Below are positions 1-8,870 of a stretch of 64,000 bases of DNA, one piece after another. This stretch comes from an uncultured Shimia sp. Its GTDB lineage: Bacteria; Pseudomonadota; Alphaproteobacteria; Rhodobacterales; Rhodobacteraceae. The position numbers and the translations under genes are program-made. A model generated the notes under the pieces. That model was not told the DNA's origin, made no database searches, and saw only the letters and a list, made by a program, of their open reading frames with translations. Within the stretch, counting starts at the first letter, position 1; the number at the start of each line of letters is the position of its first letter. The stretch spans positions 79,201-143,200 of the forward strand of contig NZ_CANLRL010000004.1 of the NCBI RefSeq assembly GCF_947493595.1. The letters are read 5' to 3'.

Positions 1-24
1 GCAAAGAAAGTTCAAAAAGGGGGC

Positions 25-53
25 TTGCATGTCCCCGCGCCAAGGTCTAAATC
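25..53 (+). promoter_or_regulatory. Putative sigma-70 promoter of tRNA-Val
   Basis: TTGCAT at 25-30 could be a -35 box and TAAATC at 48-53 a -10 box, with a 17-nt spacer. The predicted start would lie a few bases before the mature tRNA. This is assigned by pattern only. Confidence 0.4.
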
Positions 54-63
54 CCCGCCTACC

Positions 64-139
<76 letters not shown>

Positions 140-267
140 TTTTCTCTCTACCAGCGTTGAAACTTCGAGTGCCTTCAGGGCGCTGCTCCCATCTTTTCTT
201 GAAAACTCCTTGTTGTTTGACGGGCGATGGATCTGTGTTTGCGACGCTGAGACCGTGCGGCAGAAAC

Positions 268-295
268 AAAAAAGGCGATCCCTGAAGGGACCGCC
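268..295 (-). terminator. Rho-independent terminator of the small lipoprotein gene
   Basis: GGCGATCCC at 274-282 pairs with GGGACCGCC at 287-295 with one A/C mismatch and a TGAA loop. The six A residues at 268-273 read as a T-run on the minus strand, 25 nt after the lipoprotein stop codon. Confidence 0.8.
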
Positions 296-320
296 TGAAA
301 TTCCAGTCTGTGGCTGAAAT

Positions 321-512
321 TTAGCCAGCAGTTGCCGGTGCACAAACAAGAGCGCCGGTGTCTGTGGTCAGCAGGTCGTAACCGGCCATACAGCTTGCGT
401 TGCCACGCTTGTCAAAATCAGGCTGAGCGTAAACCGGAGTAGGCTCTTCTTGCTGAGAGCACGCAGCAAGAGTGATACCGGCAACACACAGGGCAGCATA
501 AAGTGGTTTCAT
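321..512 (-). CDS. Small secreted lipoprotein, function unknown
   Basis: This gene encodes 63 residues. The first 18 form a lipoprotein signal: a positively charged start, a hydrophobic stretch and a lipobox ending LAAC, so Cys18 should be lipidated. The mature part is only about 45 residues, rich in Q, E, P and T, with two further cysteines (near residues 41 and 57) that could form a disulfide. The ATG is preceded by AAGGA about 9 nt upstream and the gene ends at a clear terminator, both of which support a real gene. It stands alone between tRNA genes. No family was recognised; the lipoprotein call is firm and the role is unknown. Confidence 0.72.
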   Translation of the reverse strand: MKPLYAALCVAGITLAACSQQEEPTPVYAQPDFDKRGNASCMAGYDLLTTDTGALVCAPATAG

Positions 513-677
513 CGGGTTATTCCTTCAAAAGCAATTGAATCGAGTAAGCGCATCTAAACACAAAAAATTCAGCGCGCAAAGCACTCTACGCGGGAGTTCG
601 CTGAATAGGAAACCATTGTTGTGAAAGGTCCACAAACGGCTTTGGAAATTTTCTTCGATTTTCTCGCGGATATCCGC

Positions 678-706
678 TTGACGCGCCTGAGCACTCGGCA
701 TAAACC
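678..706 (+). promoter_or_regulatory. Putative sigma-70 promoter of the tRNA-Asp pair
   Basis: TTGACG at 678-683 and TAAACC at 701-706 are separated by 17 nt, a good -35/-10 arrangement 43 nt before the first tRNA-Asp. There is no gene between it and the tRNAs. The rest of 513-748 holds nothing else I can support. Confidence 0.55.
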
Positions 707-748
707 ACGCCACACGCTGAACGGCACACGCCAGACAGCAGGTAGTGA

Positions 749-825
749 GCGGTTGTAGCTCAGTTGGTTAGAGTACCGGCCTGTCACGCCGGGGGTCGCG
801 GGTTCGAGCCCCGTCAACCGCGCCA
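749..825 (+). tRNA. tRNA-Asp (anticodon GTC), copy 1
   Basis: A 77-nt cloverleaf with acceptor GCGGTTG paired to CAACCGC, discriminator G and encoded CCA. The anticodon stem CCGGC/GCCGG encloses CTGTCAC, giving anticodon GTC (aspartate). Confidence 0.97.
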
Positions 826-887
826 CACTACCAGCCCACGTCCTGGGTCCTTCGGGAATGGACACGCCGAAAGGCGAAGATATATGC

Positions 888-964
888 GCGGTTGTAGCTC
901 AGTTGGTTAGAGTACCGGCCTGTCACGCCGGGGGTCGCGGGTTCGAGCCCCGTCAACCGCGCCA
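888..964 (+). tRNA. tRNA-Asp (anticodon GTC), copy 2
   Basis: This copy is identical over all 77 nt to the copy at 749-825 and lies 62 nt downstream in the same direction. The two are probably processed from one transcript that ends at the hairpin at 1041-1066. Confidence 0.97.
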
Positions 965-1040
965 CTTCTTCCTCCCCTAAACAGAGATGATGAATTGGTT
1001 CCGCGCATTCTATCTTTGCGTTCAATTTTTCCAGCACAAA

Positions 1041-1066
1041 AAAACGCGCCCCTGTGGGCGCGTTTT
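1041..1066. terminator. Bidirectional terminator between tRNA-Asp and the M20 peptidase gene
   Basis: AAAACGCGCCC at 1041-1051 pairs perfectly with GGGCGCGTTTT at 1056-1066 around a CTGT loop. A-rich and T-rich flanks on either side make it usable by both convergent transcripts. Confidence 0.85.
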
Positions 1067-1090
1067 GTGATTCTAAACCTTCTCAAAGGG

Positions 1091-2464
1091 TTAGTTGGAG
1101 AGTGCCGCCAGGATTCGCGCCCAAGAGCGGGTGCCTTTGTGGAAGCTCTCCACATTGTATTTCTCATTGGGAGAGTGGATTTGATCGTCGTCGCGGCCAA
1201 AGCCAATCAGCATCGAATCCATGTTCAGCATCTCTTTGAAGAAGCCAGCGATCGGGATGGAGCCTCCGCAGCCGACATAAGCCGCTGGACGGGGCCACTC
1301 GTCGCTGAGCGCAATACGCGCCTTTTCAAAAGCAGGATCTTCGATCGACATTTGTGAGGCGGTGGAGCCTTTTTCGGAGCGGTATTCGACGGTGAATCCG
1401 TCTGGCAGACGGCTTTCCAAGTGCGTGCGGAAGCTTGCGCGGATCTTGTCTGGATCCTGCTGGCCGACGAGGCGGAAAGACAGTTTGGCTGAGGCTTGAG
1501 AGGGCAGGACGGTTTTGAACCCGTCGCCGGTGTAACCTCCCCAGATGCCGTTTACGTCGCAGGTCGGGCGGGACCATATTTGCTCAAGTGGGGTGCGGTC
1601 TTGCTCGCCCGCCGGGGATTTCAGGCCTACGTCGCCTAGGTAGGTGCCGTGGTCGAAGTTCAGGCCCTGCCATTGGGCGCGGATGTCATCAGGCAGTTCT
1701 GGTACATCATCATAGAAGCCATCCAAAGTCACCGCACCTGTGCCGTCGTGCAGGTCTGCGAGGATGTTGCTCAGCACGCGGATCGGGTTCATGGCGATGC
1801 CGCCGTACATGCCGGAGTGCAGATCGCGACTTGGGCCGGTGATGGTGAAATCCTCGGCCAGCAGGCCGCGCAACATGGTGGTGATCGCAGGCACTGCGCT
1901 TTCAAACAGGCCGGTGTCGCAGATCAGCGCAATGTCACAGCTCAGCTCTTCGGCGTTCTCTTTGAGGAAGGGCACAAGGCTTGGTGAGCCAGATTCTTCC
2001 TCGCCCTCAAACAGGAAGGTGATTTTACACGGTAGACTGCCGTGTTCGGCTTTCCAGGCGCGGCAGGCTTCGACAAAGGTCATCAATTGTCCCTTGTCAT
2101 CAGATGATCCGCGCGCGCGGATCACCTGGCCAGCGTCGGTGTCTTCCAGGGCGGGGTCAAACGGATCGCGGTCCCAAAGCTCCAGCGGATCAACTGGCTG
2201 CACATCATAATGTCCGTAAAACAGCACGTGAGGCCCGGGTCCATCCACGTGACCAACTACCATCGGATGACCGGTGGTTGGGCGTTTTTGTGCCTCTATG
2301 CCAAGGCTTTGCAGTTCCTTGACCAGCCAGTCCGCTGCGGCGTCGACATCGGCGTCAAACGCCGGATCGGTGGAGATGGATTTGATGCGCAGCAAATCAA
2401 ACAGGCGCTCCAGCGCCTCTGGCATGTTTTGGTCAATGCGGGCGAGAACGGGATCAAGCGTCAT
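1091..2464 (-). CDS. M20 family metallopeptidase (dipeptidase)
   Basis: A 457-residue protein of the M20/M28 di-zinc peptidase family, probably a cytosolic dipeptidase or carboxypeptidase. Metal-site motifs appear in order: GHYDVQP, RGSSDDKGQ with the bridging aspartate, EGEEESGS with the catalytic glutamate, CDTG, and a late histidine in the QIHSPNEK region. A dimerisation domain lies between the two halves of the catalytic domain. The ATG at 2464 is preceded by AGGAGG with good spacing; an upstream GTG at 2518 has no such site. The gene is convergent with the tRNA-Asp pair and shares their terminator. Family is clear; substrate cannot be told. Confidence 0.92.
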   Translation of the reverse strand: MTLDPVLARIDQNMPEALERLFDLLRIKSISTDPAFDADVDAAADWLVKELQSLGIEAQKRPTTGHPMVVGHVDGPGPHVLFYGHYDVQPVDPLELWDRDPFDPALEDTDAGQVIRARGSSDDKGQLMTFVEACRAWKAEHGSLPCKITFLFEGEEESGSPSLVPFLKENAEELSCDIALICDTGLFESAVPAITTMLRGLLAEDFTITGPSRDLHSGMYGGIAMNPIRVLSNILADLHDGTGAVTLDGFYDDVPELPDDIRAQWQGLNFDHGTYLGDVGLKSPAGEQDRTPLEQIWSRPTCDVNGIWGGYTGDGFKTVLPSQASAKLSFRLVGQQDPDKIRASFRTHLESRLPDGFTVEYRSEKGSTASQMSIEDPAFEKARIALSDEWPRPAAYVGCGGSIPIAGFFKEMLNMDSMLIGFGRDDDQIHSPNEKYNVESFHKGTRSWARILAALSN

Positions 2465-2543
2465 GAAAGCCTCCTTCGGGTGCGACGATTTGCAGGGACC
2501 GTACCACCCCAAAGTCAACTGTCCAGACTCGCTCTTTCACAGT

Positions 2544-2557
2544 TTGATCGATATCAA
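2544..2557 (+). promoter_or_regulatory. FNR/FnrL-type box upstream of hemA
   Basis: TTGAT-CGAT-ATCAA is a perfect match to the TTGAT-N4-ATCAA consensus bound by FNR-family regulators. It lies about 125 nt before the hemA start and 80 nt from the divergent peptidase gene. FnrL control of hemA is known in Rhodobacter, so oxygen-responsive expression is likely. Confidence 0.75.
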
Positions 2558-2681
2558 TGTGCGAAAGATGTATCATTTGGTAGCCATTGCTGAAAGCGCG
2601 ACAGATGACTAAAAGAGCGCCAATGCCCAGATAGGGTGTTGCGACGCCAGGTCGCCCTGACCGGGAAGAAGGAAAGCCACT

Positions 2682-3905
2682 GTGGATTATACTGCGAAGC
2701 TAGACACTGCACTCAATCGTTTGCACGAAGAGGGGCGGTATCGCACGTTCATTGATATCGAACGTAAGCAGGGCCACTTCCCGCATGCCACTTGGACCCG
2801 TCCGGATGGTGAGGCGCAGCCAATCACTGTGTGGTGTGGCAACGACTACCTTGGCATGGGACAGCATCCGGTGGTGCTTGAGGCGATGCATGAAGCTGTA
2901 GACGCCACCGGCGCGGGCTCCGGTGGGACGCGCAACATCTCCGGCACCACTGTTTATCACAAACGTCTGGAAGCCGAGATTGCCGACCTGCACGGTAAAG
3001 AATCAGCGCTGCTTTTCACCAGCGCCTACATTGCAAATGATGCAACTTTAAGCACTTTGCCAAAACTCTTCCCCGAATTGATCATCTATTCGGATGAATT
3101 GAACCATGCCTCGATGATTGAGGGTGTGCGCCGCAACGGCGGGGCAAAACGTATCTTCAAGCACAATGACGTGGCGCATTTGCGCGAGCTTCTGGAAGCC
3201 GATGATCCGGCGGCGCCGAAGCTGATTGCGTTTGAATCTGTTTACTCGATGGACGGCGATTTCGGCCCCATTGAAGCGCTTTGTGATCTGGCGGATGAGT
3301 TTGGCGCGCTGACATATATCGATGAGGTGCACGCGGTGGGCATGTATGGCCCGCGCGGCGGTGGTGTGACCGAGCGTGACAACCTTGCGCACCGTATCGA
3401 CATCATCAACGGCACCCTTGCCAAAGCCTATGGCGTGATGGGGGGGTATATCGCTGCATCTGAAAAAATGTGTGATGCTGTAAGGTCTTACGCGCCAGGT
3501 TTTATCTTTACGACGTCTTTGCCACCAGCTGTGGCAGCCGGTGCCGCGGCCTCTGTGGCGCATTTGAAAACCGATCAGGCGTTGCGGGATCAGCATCAGA
3601 CACAGGCGCAGATTCTGAAGCTGCGGTTGAAAGGGCTTGGTCTGCCGATCATCGATCACGGCAGTCATATTGTGCCGGTGATTGTGGGCAATCCTGTGCA
3701 CACAAAGGTGCTGTCTGACCATCTGCTGGAAGACTACGGCATCTATGTTCAGCCCATCAATTTCCCAACCGTGCCACGCGGCACCGAGCGCTTGCGGTTC
3801 ACGCCATCACCAGTGCATGGGCCGAAGGAAATTGATGCCCTTGTAGGGGCAATGGACGCCCTCTGGAGCCACTGTGCGCTGAATCGTGCCGATATGGCGG
3901 GGTAA
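2682..3905 (+). CDS. hemA: 5-aminolevulinate synthase
   Basis: This PLP enzyme condenses glycine and succinyl-CoA into 5-aminolevulinate, the first committed step of tetrapyrrole synthesis in alphaproteobacteria. The 407-residue protein matches the family along its length: GTRNISGT glycine-rich loop, IDEVHAVG with the PLP-binding aspartate, and the Schiff-base lysine K248 in NGTLAKAYG. The start is GTG at 2682 with AAGAAGGA just upstream; no ATG suits. An FNR-type box upstream suggests induction at low oxygen, as in phototrophic relatives. Downstream, a RodZ-like gene follows in the same direction after 110 nt. Confidence 0.97.
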   Translation: MDYTAKLDTALNRLHEEGRYRTFIDIERKQGHFPHATWTRPDGEAQPITVWCGNDYLGMGQHPVVLEAMHEAVDATGAGSGGTRNISGTTVYHKRLEAEIADLHGKESALLFTSAYIANDATLSTLPKLFPELIIYSDELNHASMIEGVRRNGGAKRIFKHNDVAHLRELLEADDPAAPKLIAFESVYSMDGDFGPIEALCDLADEFGALTYIDEVHAVGMYGPRGGGVTERDNLAHRIDIINGTLAKAYGVMGGYIAASEKMCDAVRSYAPGFIFTTSLPPAVAAGAAASVAHLKTDQALRDQHQTQAQILKLRLKGLGLPIIDHGSHIVPVIVGNPVHTKVLSDHLLEDYGIYVQPINFPTVPRGTERLRFTPSPVHGPKEIDALVGAMDALWSHCALNRADMAG

Positions 3906-3926
3906 GATGACTTCTTAGTGTAGAAA

Positions 3927-3960
3927 CCCTTGTTTGTGTTATATTCATACCTAACAAGGG
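3927..3960 (+). other. Inverted repeat between hemA and the RodZ-like gene
   Basis: CCCTTGTT at 3927-3934 and AACAAGGG at 3953-3960 are perfect inverted repeats with an 18-nt AT-rich spacer. It could be a weak terminator of hemA or a regulator site; no T-run follows. Confidence 0.35.
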
Positions 3961-4015
3961 GATCGGTTCGAATCGGGGACTTTCAGAACCGGCGACGCAA
4001 GAAGAGGCCAGTGGG

Positions 4016-5233
4016 ATGATCGGGCGCAGATTCAAGCGCAATGCCGAAGCGGTAGACGAAGGCCCGAAAGGGTACGACGATTTTGACGTGCAACTTGGAG
4101 ACATGATGCGCGGCGAACGAGCGACTTTGGGGAAGTCGCTTTTGGATGTGCAGCGCGAGTTGCGAATCCGTGCAAGCTATGTGGCTGCAATTGAGAATTG
4201 CGATCCGTCAGCCTTTGAAACCCCTGGATTTATTGCCGGCTATGTGCGGTCTTATGCACGTTATCTTGGCATGGACCCGGAACAGACGTTCAGCCTGTTC
4301 TGTGCGGAGAGTGGGTTTTCCACGGCGCACGGGATGTCGGCGGAGGCCTCCGGTGTCCGTAAGGCGGAAGCCATTGCCCCGGCTATGACGGGCAACGATC
4401 CGTTCTCTTCCTCAAACACGCCGTTTACGCCGATGCAGGAATCTCTGCTATCTCGCGTGGAGATGCGGGCGGTGGGCTCCTCTCTGGTGCTCGTCGCGCT
4501 GATTGCTGGGATCGGCTACGGCGGGTGGTCGGTTCTCAATGAAATTCAACGGGTTACTCTAGCGCCAGTGGAACAGTCCCCTGTGGTATTGAGTGATTTG
4601 GATCCTCTGGATGGCGCCGGGCGTGCGCCTGTTGCGACGTCGCAGACGGACGCAACAACCGATGTGGCCACCGTTGGTGCTGGGGTATTTGCCCCGTCTG
4701 ATGCGTTGGACCGGCTGTATCGTCCGCAAGCGCTGGATGTGCCAGTGTTGGTGGCGCGGGATGCGCCAATTTCCCAGCTGAACCCAAACAACATTGGGGT
4801 GTTTACACCGGAGCTGCCCGCAGCGGTGGCGATGGCCGCGCCTGTGGCTGACACATTGCCGGTGCCAAAAGTGGTTGAGGATGATGCGCCAGAGCTGGTG
4901 CTGATGGCGGTGCGGCCAGCTTGGGTGCGGGTGCGTGCGGCGGATGGCTCTGTTTTGTTTGAGAAAATCCTCGATGCGGGTGAGGAATATGTGCTTCCGG
5001 CGACGGAAGAGCCACCCACATTGCGGGCTGGCATGTCCGGATCGGTATACTTCAAGGTGAACGGCGAGCTGTATGGGCCGGCGGGTGAGGGCACGGGGAC
5101 TGTGCGCAATCTCGCACTGGCTACGGATGCGCTCAAAGAGAGCTTTGCGGTGGCGGATCTGAACGATGATCCGGAGCTGGCCAAGATCGTGGCCTTGGCA
5201 GCGGCGCAGAATGTGGTGATTGCGGACGAGTGA
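4016..5233 (+). CDS. RodZ-like helix-turn-helix membrane protein with DUF4115 domain
   Basis: A 405-residue bitopic membrane protein. Residues about 30-95 form a Cro/C1-type helix-turn-helix like the cytoplasmic domain of RodZ, which links MreB to the wall-elongation machinery. A single membrane helix follows at about 153-175, then a long A/P/V/T-rich periplasmic linker and a compact C-terminal domain (about 285-360) resembling DUF4115. The ATG at 4016 is preceded by a modest GAGG. It is followed by its own terminator and then ispG, a RodZ-ispG order common in proteobacteria. The cell-shape role is inferred from architecture and order; overall identity to E. coli RodZ is low. Confidence 0.82.
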   Translation: MIGRRFKRNAEAVDEGPKGYDDFDVQLGDMMRGERATLGKSLLDVQRELRIRASYVAAIENCDPSAFETPGFIAGYVRSYARYLGMDPEQTFSLFCAESGFSTAHGMSAEASGVRKAEAIAPAMTGNDPFSSSNTPFTPMQESLLSRVEMRAVGSSLVLVALIAGIGYGGWSVLNEIQRVTLAPVEQSPVVLSDLDPLDGAGRAPVATSQTDATTDVATVGAGVFAPSDALDRLYRPQALDVPVLVARDAPISQLNPNNIGVFTPELPAAVAMAAPVADTLPVPKVVEDDAPELVLMAVRPAWVRVRAADGSVLFEKILDAGEEYVLPATEEPPTLRAGMSGSVYFKVNGELYGPAGEGTGTVRNLALATDALKESFAVADLNDDPELAKIVALAAAQNVVIADE

Positions 5234-5270
5234 TCCGGATCAAAACCCTCTAAGATTTCAATTAGTTAAG

Positions 5271-5293
5271 AGAGCGCCTTCGGGGCGCTCTTT
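5271..5293 (+). terminator. Rho-independent terminator after the RodZ-like gene
   Basis: AGAGCGCC at 5271-5278 pairs with GGCGCTCT at 5284-5291 around TTCGG and runs into T residues. Confidence 0.75.
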
Positions 5294-5380
5294 GTCTGTG
5301 CGCCATCGCGCATTGCCCCTTCTGGCGGAAGCGATTAGACAGGCATCAAACCCATCTCTGCTGTGGTGAAAGGTCTTGAT

Positions 5381-6508
5381 ATGTCGATGAATCACATCCG
5401 TCCGTGGCGCAATATCGAGCGACGTAAGTCTCGACAGATCATGGTGGGCAATGTGCCTGTGGGCGGGGACGCACCCATTGCGGTGCAGACCATGACCAAC
5501 ACCGACAGTGGCGATGTGAAAGCCACGTTGGGGCAGGTGCTGGCCGCAGCCGAGGCTGGCGCGGACATCGTGCGTATCTCAGCGCCAGATGTAGCAGCGA
5601 CTAAGGCACTGAAAGAAATCACAAAAGAGAGCCCGGTTCCAATCGTGGCGGATATTCACTTCCACTACAAGCGCGCGATTGAGGCGGCGGAGGCCGGGGC
5701 GGCCTGTTTGCGGATCAATCCGGGCAATATCGGGGATGAAAAGCGGGTCAAGGAAGTCATCAAGGCGGCCAAGGATCATGGCTGCTCGATCCGCATTGGG
5801 GTGAACGGCGGGAGCTTGGAAAAGCACCTGTTGGATAAGTACGGCGAGCCGTGCCCTGACGCGATGGTGGAGAGTGGTCTCGACCATATTAAGATCTTGC
5901 AAGATAACGATTTTCACGAGTTCAAGATTTCCGTGAAAGCGTCAGATGTCTTCATGTCAGCTGCGGCCTATCAGCTCCTTGCGGATGCCACCGATGCGCC
6001 GATTCACCTTGGTATTACTGAGGCTGGCGGTTTTGTCAGCGGCACCATCAAGTCCGCGATCGGCCTTGGTCAGCTGTTGTGGATGGGCATTGGCGACACG
6101 CTGCGTGTCAGCCTGAGCGCTGATCCCGTGGAAGAGGTGAAGGTTGGATTTGAGATCCTCAAGAGCCTTGGTCTGCGTCACCGTGGGGTGAATATCATCA
6201 GTTGCCCTAGCTGCGCGCGTCAGGGATTTGACGTGATTAAGACCGTGGAAACATTGGAAAATCGCCTCGCGCATATCCATACGCCGTTAAGCCTGTCCAT
6301 CATCGGATGCGTGGTAAACGGACCGGGTGAAGCGCTGATGACCGATGTTGGTTTCACCGGCGGTGGGGCTGGTTCTGGCATGGTGTATCTTGCCGGGAAG
6401 CAGAGTCACAAAATGTCCAATGAGGCGATGGTCGATCACATCGTGGAAGAAGTGGAAAAGAAGGTGGCGGCGATTCAGGCTGCAGAGGCTGCTGAAGCGG
6501 CGGAGTGA
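5381..6508 (+). CDS. ispG: 4-hydroxy-3-methylbut-2-en-1-yl diphosphate synthase
   Basis: IspG (GcpE) is a [4Fe-4S] enzyme that reduces MEcPP to HMBPP in the non-mevalonate isoprenoid pathway. The 375-residue protein has the TIM-barrel N-terminal half ([23 protein letters not shown]) and the C-terminal iron-sulfur half with CPSCAR and GCVVNGPGE supplying three cysteines. ATG at 5381 is chosen because AAAGGT lies 6 nt upstream; a GTG at 5363 would add six residues with no family support. The last residues form an A/E-rich tail. A strong terminator follows at 6536. Confidence 0.96.
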   Translation: MSMNHIRPWRNIERRKSRQIMVGNVPVGGDAPIAVQTMTNTDSGDVKATLGQVLAAAEAGADIVRISAPDVAATKALKEITKESPVPIVADIHFHYKRAIEAAEAGAACLRINPGNIGDEKRVKEVIKAAKDHGCSIRIGVNGGSLEKHLLDKYGEPCPDAMVESGLDHIKILQDNDFHEFKISVKASDVFMSAAAYQLLADATDAPIHLGITEAGGFVSGTIKSAIGLGQLLWMGIGDTLRVSLSADPVEEVKVGFEILKSLGLRHRGVNIISCPSCARQGFDVIKTVETLENRLAHIHTPLSLSIIGCVVNGPGEALMTDVGFTGGGAGSGMVYLAGKQSHKMSNEAMVDHIVEEVEKKVAAIQAAEAAEAAE

Positions 6509-6535
6509 TCCACCTGCACAAGCGACTCAAAGATT

Positions 6536-6561
6536 AACGGCCCTCAGGGGCCGTTTTTTTT
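6536..6561 (+). terminator. Rho-independent terminator of ispG
   Basis: AACGGCCC at 6536-6543 pairs with GGGCCGTT at 6548-6555 around TCAG, followed by a T-run to 6561. Confidence 0.9.
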
Positions 6562-6646
6562 ACGTCGGTATGCTGACGGTATCGCGGCTGTATTGCGGTG
6601 GTGCCAGTTTTCAGAACGTCTGGATTAAGCCAGCGTGCGTTGCGCA
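6562..6646 (+). repeat. About 85-bp interspersed repeat, copy 1
   Basis: This stretch aligns end to end with 52503-52589. Both start ACGTCGGTAT, share a block around CGGCTGT-N-TTGCGG-N-GGTGC, and end in a nearly identical block CAGCGTGCGTTGCGC; the middle is variable. Both copies lie between convergent genes. No reading frame is conserved. Confidence 0.7.
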
Positions 6647-6661
6647 ACGAGCGCTGAACGC

Positions 6662-6692
6662 AAAACACCGCAACGGTGGCCGCTGCGGTGTT
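6662..6692 (-). terminator. Putative terminator of the dsbA-like gene
   Basis: AACACCGCA at 6664-6672 pairs with TGCGGTGTT at 6684-6692, a 9-bp stem with an 11-nt loop. Only a short T-run follows on the minus strand, so it may be a weak terminator. Confidence 0.55.
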
Positions 6693-6716
6693 AGACTGTT
6701 TGGTTGGCGCAACGCC

Positions 6717-7472
6717 TTAGCCGCGCTTGTCCTTCACAATTGCCTGCATGCCTTTGAGCGGCACATAGCCGCGCACCATTTCGTCGTGGAAGACAAAGCT
6801 TGGGGTGCCAGTGATGTTCAGGTCACGGGCGAGGGCACGGGTGGTGGCGATCTCTTTCTCCACCTCGGGCGCGTCCATGTGATCCAGAATCATGTCCGCA
6901 TCAAAACCGAGACCCTTGGCCACTTTGCGCAGGGACTTCTCATTCACGTCACCGCGCATTTTGATCAGTGTGTCGGCGGTTAGCTTATATGCTTCATCCC
7001 CCACCTTCTGTTTCACGGCGATGGCAAAACGGGAGCTGAGGTCGCTGGCTTCGCCGAGGATCGGGTATTCCTTTACGATGAAGCGGATGTTGCCGTCTGA
7101 CTTGATCAGCTCGGCCACTTCGTCATGGGCCTTGCGGCAGTAACCACAGCGGTAGTCGACAAATTCTACGATGGTGATGTCGCCTTCAAGGTTGCCACCG
7201 ACGTAGCTGTAGCCGTCGTCAAACAGGCGGTCGGCGTTGTTGGTCACCAGATCAAAATCGGCGGTCGCTTGGGCGGCGGCATTGCGCTCTTCCAGCACGG
7301 CAACAGCTTCCATGATGACCTCAGGGTTTTCCAGAAGGTAGGCGCGGACTTCGGCGCGGAACGCCTCGCGTTCGGCATCTGACAGTTTGTCGATGTCAAA
7401 AGCCAGGGCCGGGGCGGCGGCCAGGGTGAGGGCCAGCGCGCTGCTGGCCAATTTGGTTTTCAATGTGCTCAT
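6717..7472 (-). CDS. DsbA-family periplasmic thiol:disulfide oxidoreductase
   Basis: A 251-residue exported thioredoxin-fold protein. Residues 1-24 form a Sec signal peptide ending ALA. The active site is CGYC (C109, C112) in YRCGYCRK, and the cis-proline loop reads GTPSF. Extra helical sequence before the thioredoxin domain resembles the DsbA/ScsC-like group of alphaproteobacteria. It probably oxidises or isomerises disulfides in exported proteins. The ATG at 7472 has GAGGAAA upstream and lies 10 nt after the stop of the M48 protease gene, so the two are co-transcribed. Whether it is an oxidase or an isomerase cannot be told. Confidence 0.9.
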   Translation of the reverse strand: MSTLKTKLASSALALTLAAAPALAFDIDKLSDAEREAFRAEVRAYLLENPEVIMEAVAVLEERNAAAQATADFDLVTNNADRLFDDGYSYVGGNLEGDITIVEFVDYRCGYCRKAHDEVAELIKSDGNIRFIVKEYPILGEASDLSSRFAIAVKQKVGDEAYKLTADTLIKMRGDVNEKSLRKVAKGLGFDADMILDHMDAPEVEKEIATTRALARDLNITGTPSFVFHDEMVRGYVPLKGMQAIVKDKRG

Positions 7473-7482
7473 GGGGTTTTCC

Positions 7483-8829
7483 TCATTTCTTGTCTTTGCG
7501 GCGCTTGGCAGCGCGGGCGATGTCGTCGGCCCGGTTAAATGCGCTGGAGCCTTGGGGAAGGCGGGCCATGGCGCGGCGGGCGTGGATTTCAGCGTCGTCC
7601 AGTCGGTTGGCGAGCGCATAGCGTTCGGCGGCCAGAAGCGAGGCCATGCCGTGTTGGTTGGTTTGCGCGTAGGCGGAGCCAAGATCGCGCAGCACGCGCG
7701 CGTCGCGGAAGTCGCGGGCACGGGCGGATTCGAGATATTGCAGGGCCTCTTTGGGGCGGTTCACGGTTAGCAAGGCACGACCCAAGCCGCCGAGGATGAG
7801 CGCGTTGCCCGGTGCAAGCTCTGCGGCCTTTTTGTAGGCAGTGACGGCGTTTTGGAATTGGCGGCTTTCCAGCAGGATTTGCCCCTTGAGCTCGTAATAA
7901 TAGGGATCGTCAGGGCGGGTTTCGAGGGCCTGATTGATGTGGGAGACCGCCTTGGCGGTGTTTTGTTGCCGGTGGTAAGCCACGGCGAGGCGCATGTGGC
8001 GCACATCTTCAGCGGCGCTTTCCTTGTAGCGCGACAGGGTCCATTTGGTGGGGCGGATGAACGCAGTGGTTTTACCGCGCGCGCGATCATACCAGTAGTC
8101 CAGCTCTGGTTGTGATTTGGCATTGCCAGCATAAGCCGCCACAAAGCCTTCCGCCGCGCGCAGGCGGTCACGGGTCAACGGGTGGGAGCGCATGTAAGGG
8201 TCCTGGCGGGAAGCGGAGAGCAGTTCCTGGCCTTCAAACAGGCGGTGCACATCCAGCGTGCCGGACGGGTCGATGCCAGCGCGGGCGAGGTAGCGGATGC
8301 CGGATTGGTCAGCGGAGGATTCCTCGGCGCGGGTATGGGCGAGAAATTGTCGCAGGGCAGAACTTTGTGTGCCAAAGGCAAGTGCGGCGCCCACATCACC
8401 ACGCCCGGAAACAGCGGCGGCGGCCAGCCCAAGCGCGAGACCGAGGCCTGCGGTGGTGCGGGCCGAATCAAGGTTGGCCATACGGCGGGCAATGTGGCCG
8501 TTGGCGATATGGGCGGCTTCGTGGGCGATCACCGATTGCAGCATTTCCGGGGTGGTCATGCGCATGATCATGCCGGAGTTGATAAAAATATGGCCGTGGT
8601 CGATGACAAAGGCGTTGAGGCGCTGATCGTCCACCAGAAGGATTTTGATATTGTCGCCAAGGCCTGCGGCATAGAGTACGGGTGCAGCCATGCGTTGCAA
8701 GGCATGTTCGATGTCCGGATCTCGCAGCAGAGACACGGCCTGAGCGGCCGTTGAGGCAAGCACAAGCGCGCAGGTCGTCAGCAGCGTGACGACGCGGGCG
8801 CGCAAAGCGGTGATTGACGGCGCCGTCAT
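7483..8829 (-). CDS. BepA-like periplasmic M48 metalloprotease with TPR repeats
   Basis: A 448-residue exported protein. It has a signal peptide (about 1-32), an M48 zinc protease domain with HEAAH (H103, E104, H107) and the third ligand E170 in ExxAD form, and C-terminal tetratricopeptide repeats from about residue 270. This is the architecture of BepA (YfgC), which handles LptD and BAM complex quality control in E. coli. ATG at 8829 is chosen because GAGG lies upstream and the signal peptide is then normal; ATG 8847 or TTG 8883 would only lengthen it. The gene is divergent from an aminotransferase and upstream of the dsbA-like gene in one operon. Confidence 0.88.
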   Translation of the reverse strand: MTAPSITALRARVVTLLTTCALVLASTAAQAVSLLRDPDIEHALQRMAAPVLYAAGLGDNIKILLVDDQRLNAFVIDHGHIFINSGMIMRMTTPEMLQSVIAHEAAHIANGHIARRMANLDSARTTAGLGLALGLAAAAVSGRGDVGAALAFGTQSSALRQFLAHTRAEESSADQSGIRYLARAGIDPSGTLDVHRLFEGQELLSASRQDPYMRSHPLTRDRLRAAEGFVAAYAGNAKSQPELDYWYDRARGKTTAFIRPTKWTLSRYKESAAEDVRHMRLAVAYHRQQNTAKAVSHINQALETRPDDPYYYELKGQILLESRQFQNAVTAYKKAAELAPGNALILGGLGRALLTVNRPKEALQYLESARARDFRDARVLRDLGSAYAQTNQHGMASLLAAERYALANRLDDAEIHARRAMARLPQGSSAFNRADDIARAAKRRKDKK

Positions 8830-8870
8830 TTCGCGGTGAAACCTCATGAGCGACAATAGGAACGAATTTG

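Noticed and set aside
569..1206. Minus-strand frames across the tRNA-Asp genes
   Set aside because: The shared peptide arises only because the two tRNA genes are identical; the frames are tRNA shadows.
3960..3990. A GGTTCGAATC stretch resembling a tRNA T loop
   Set aside because: No acceptor, D or anticodon arm can be drawn around it.
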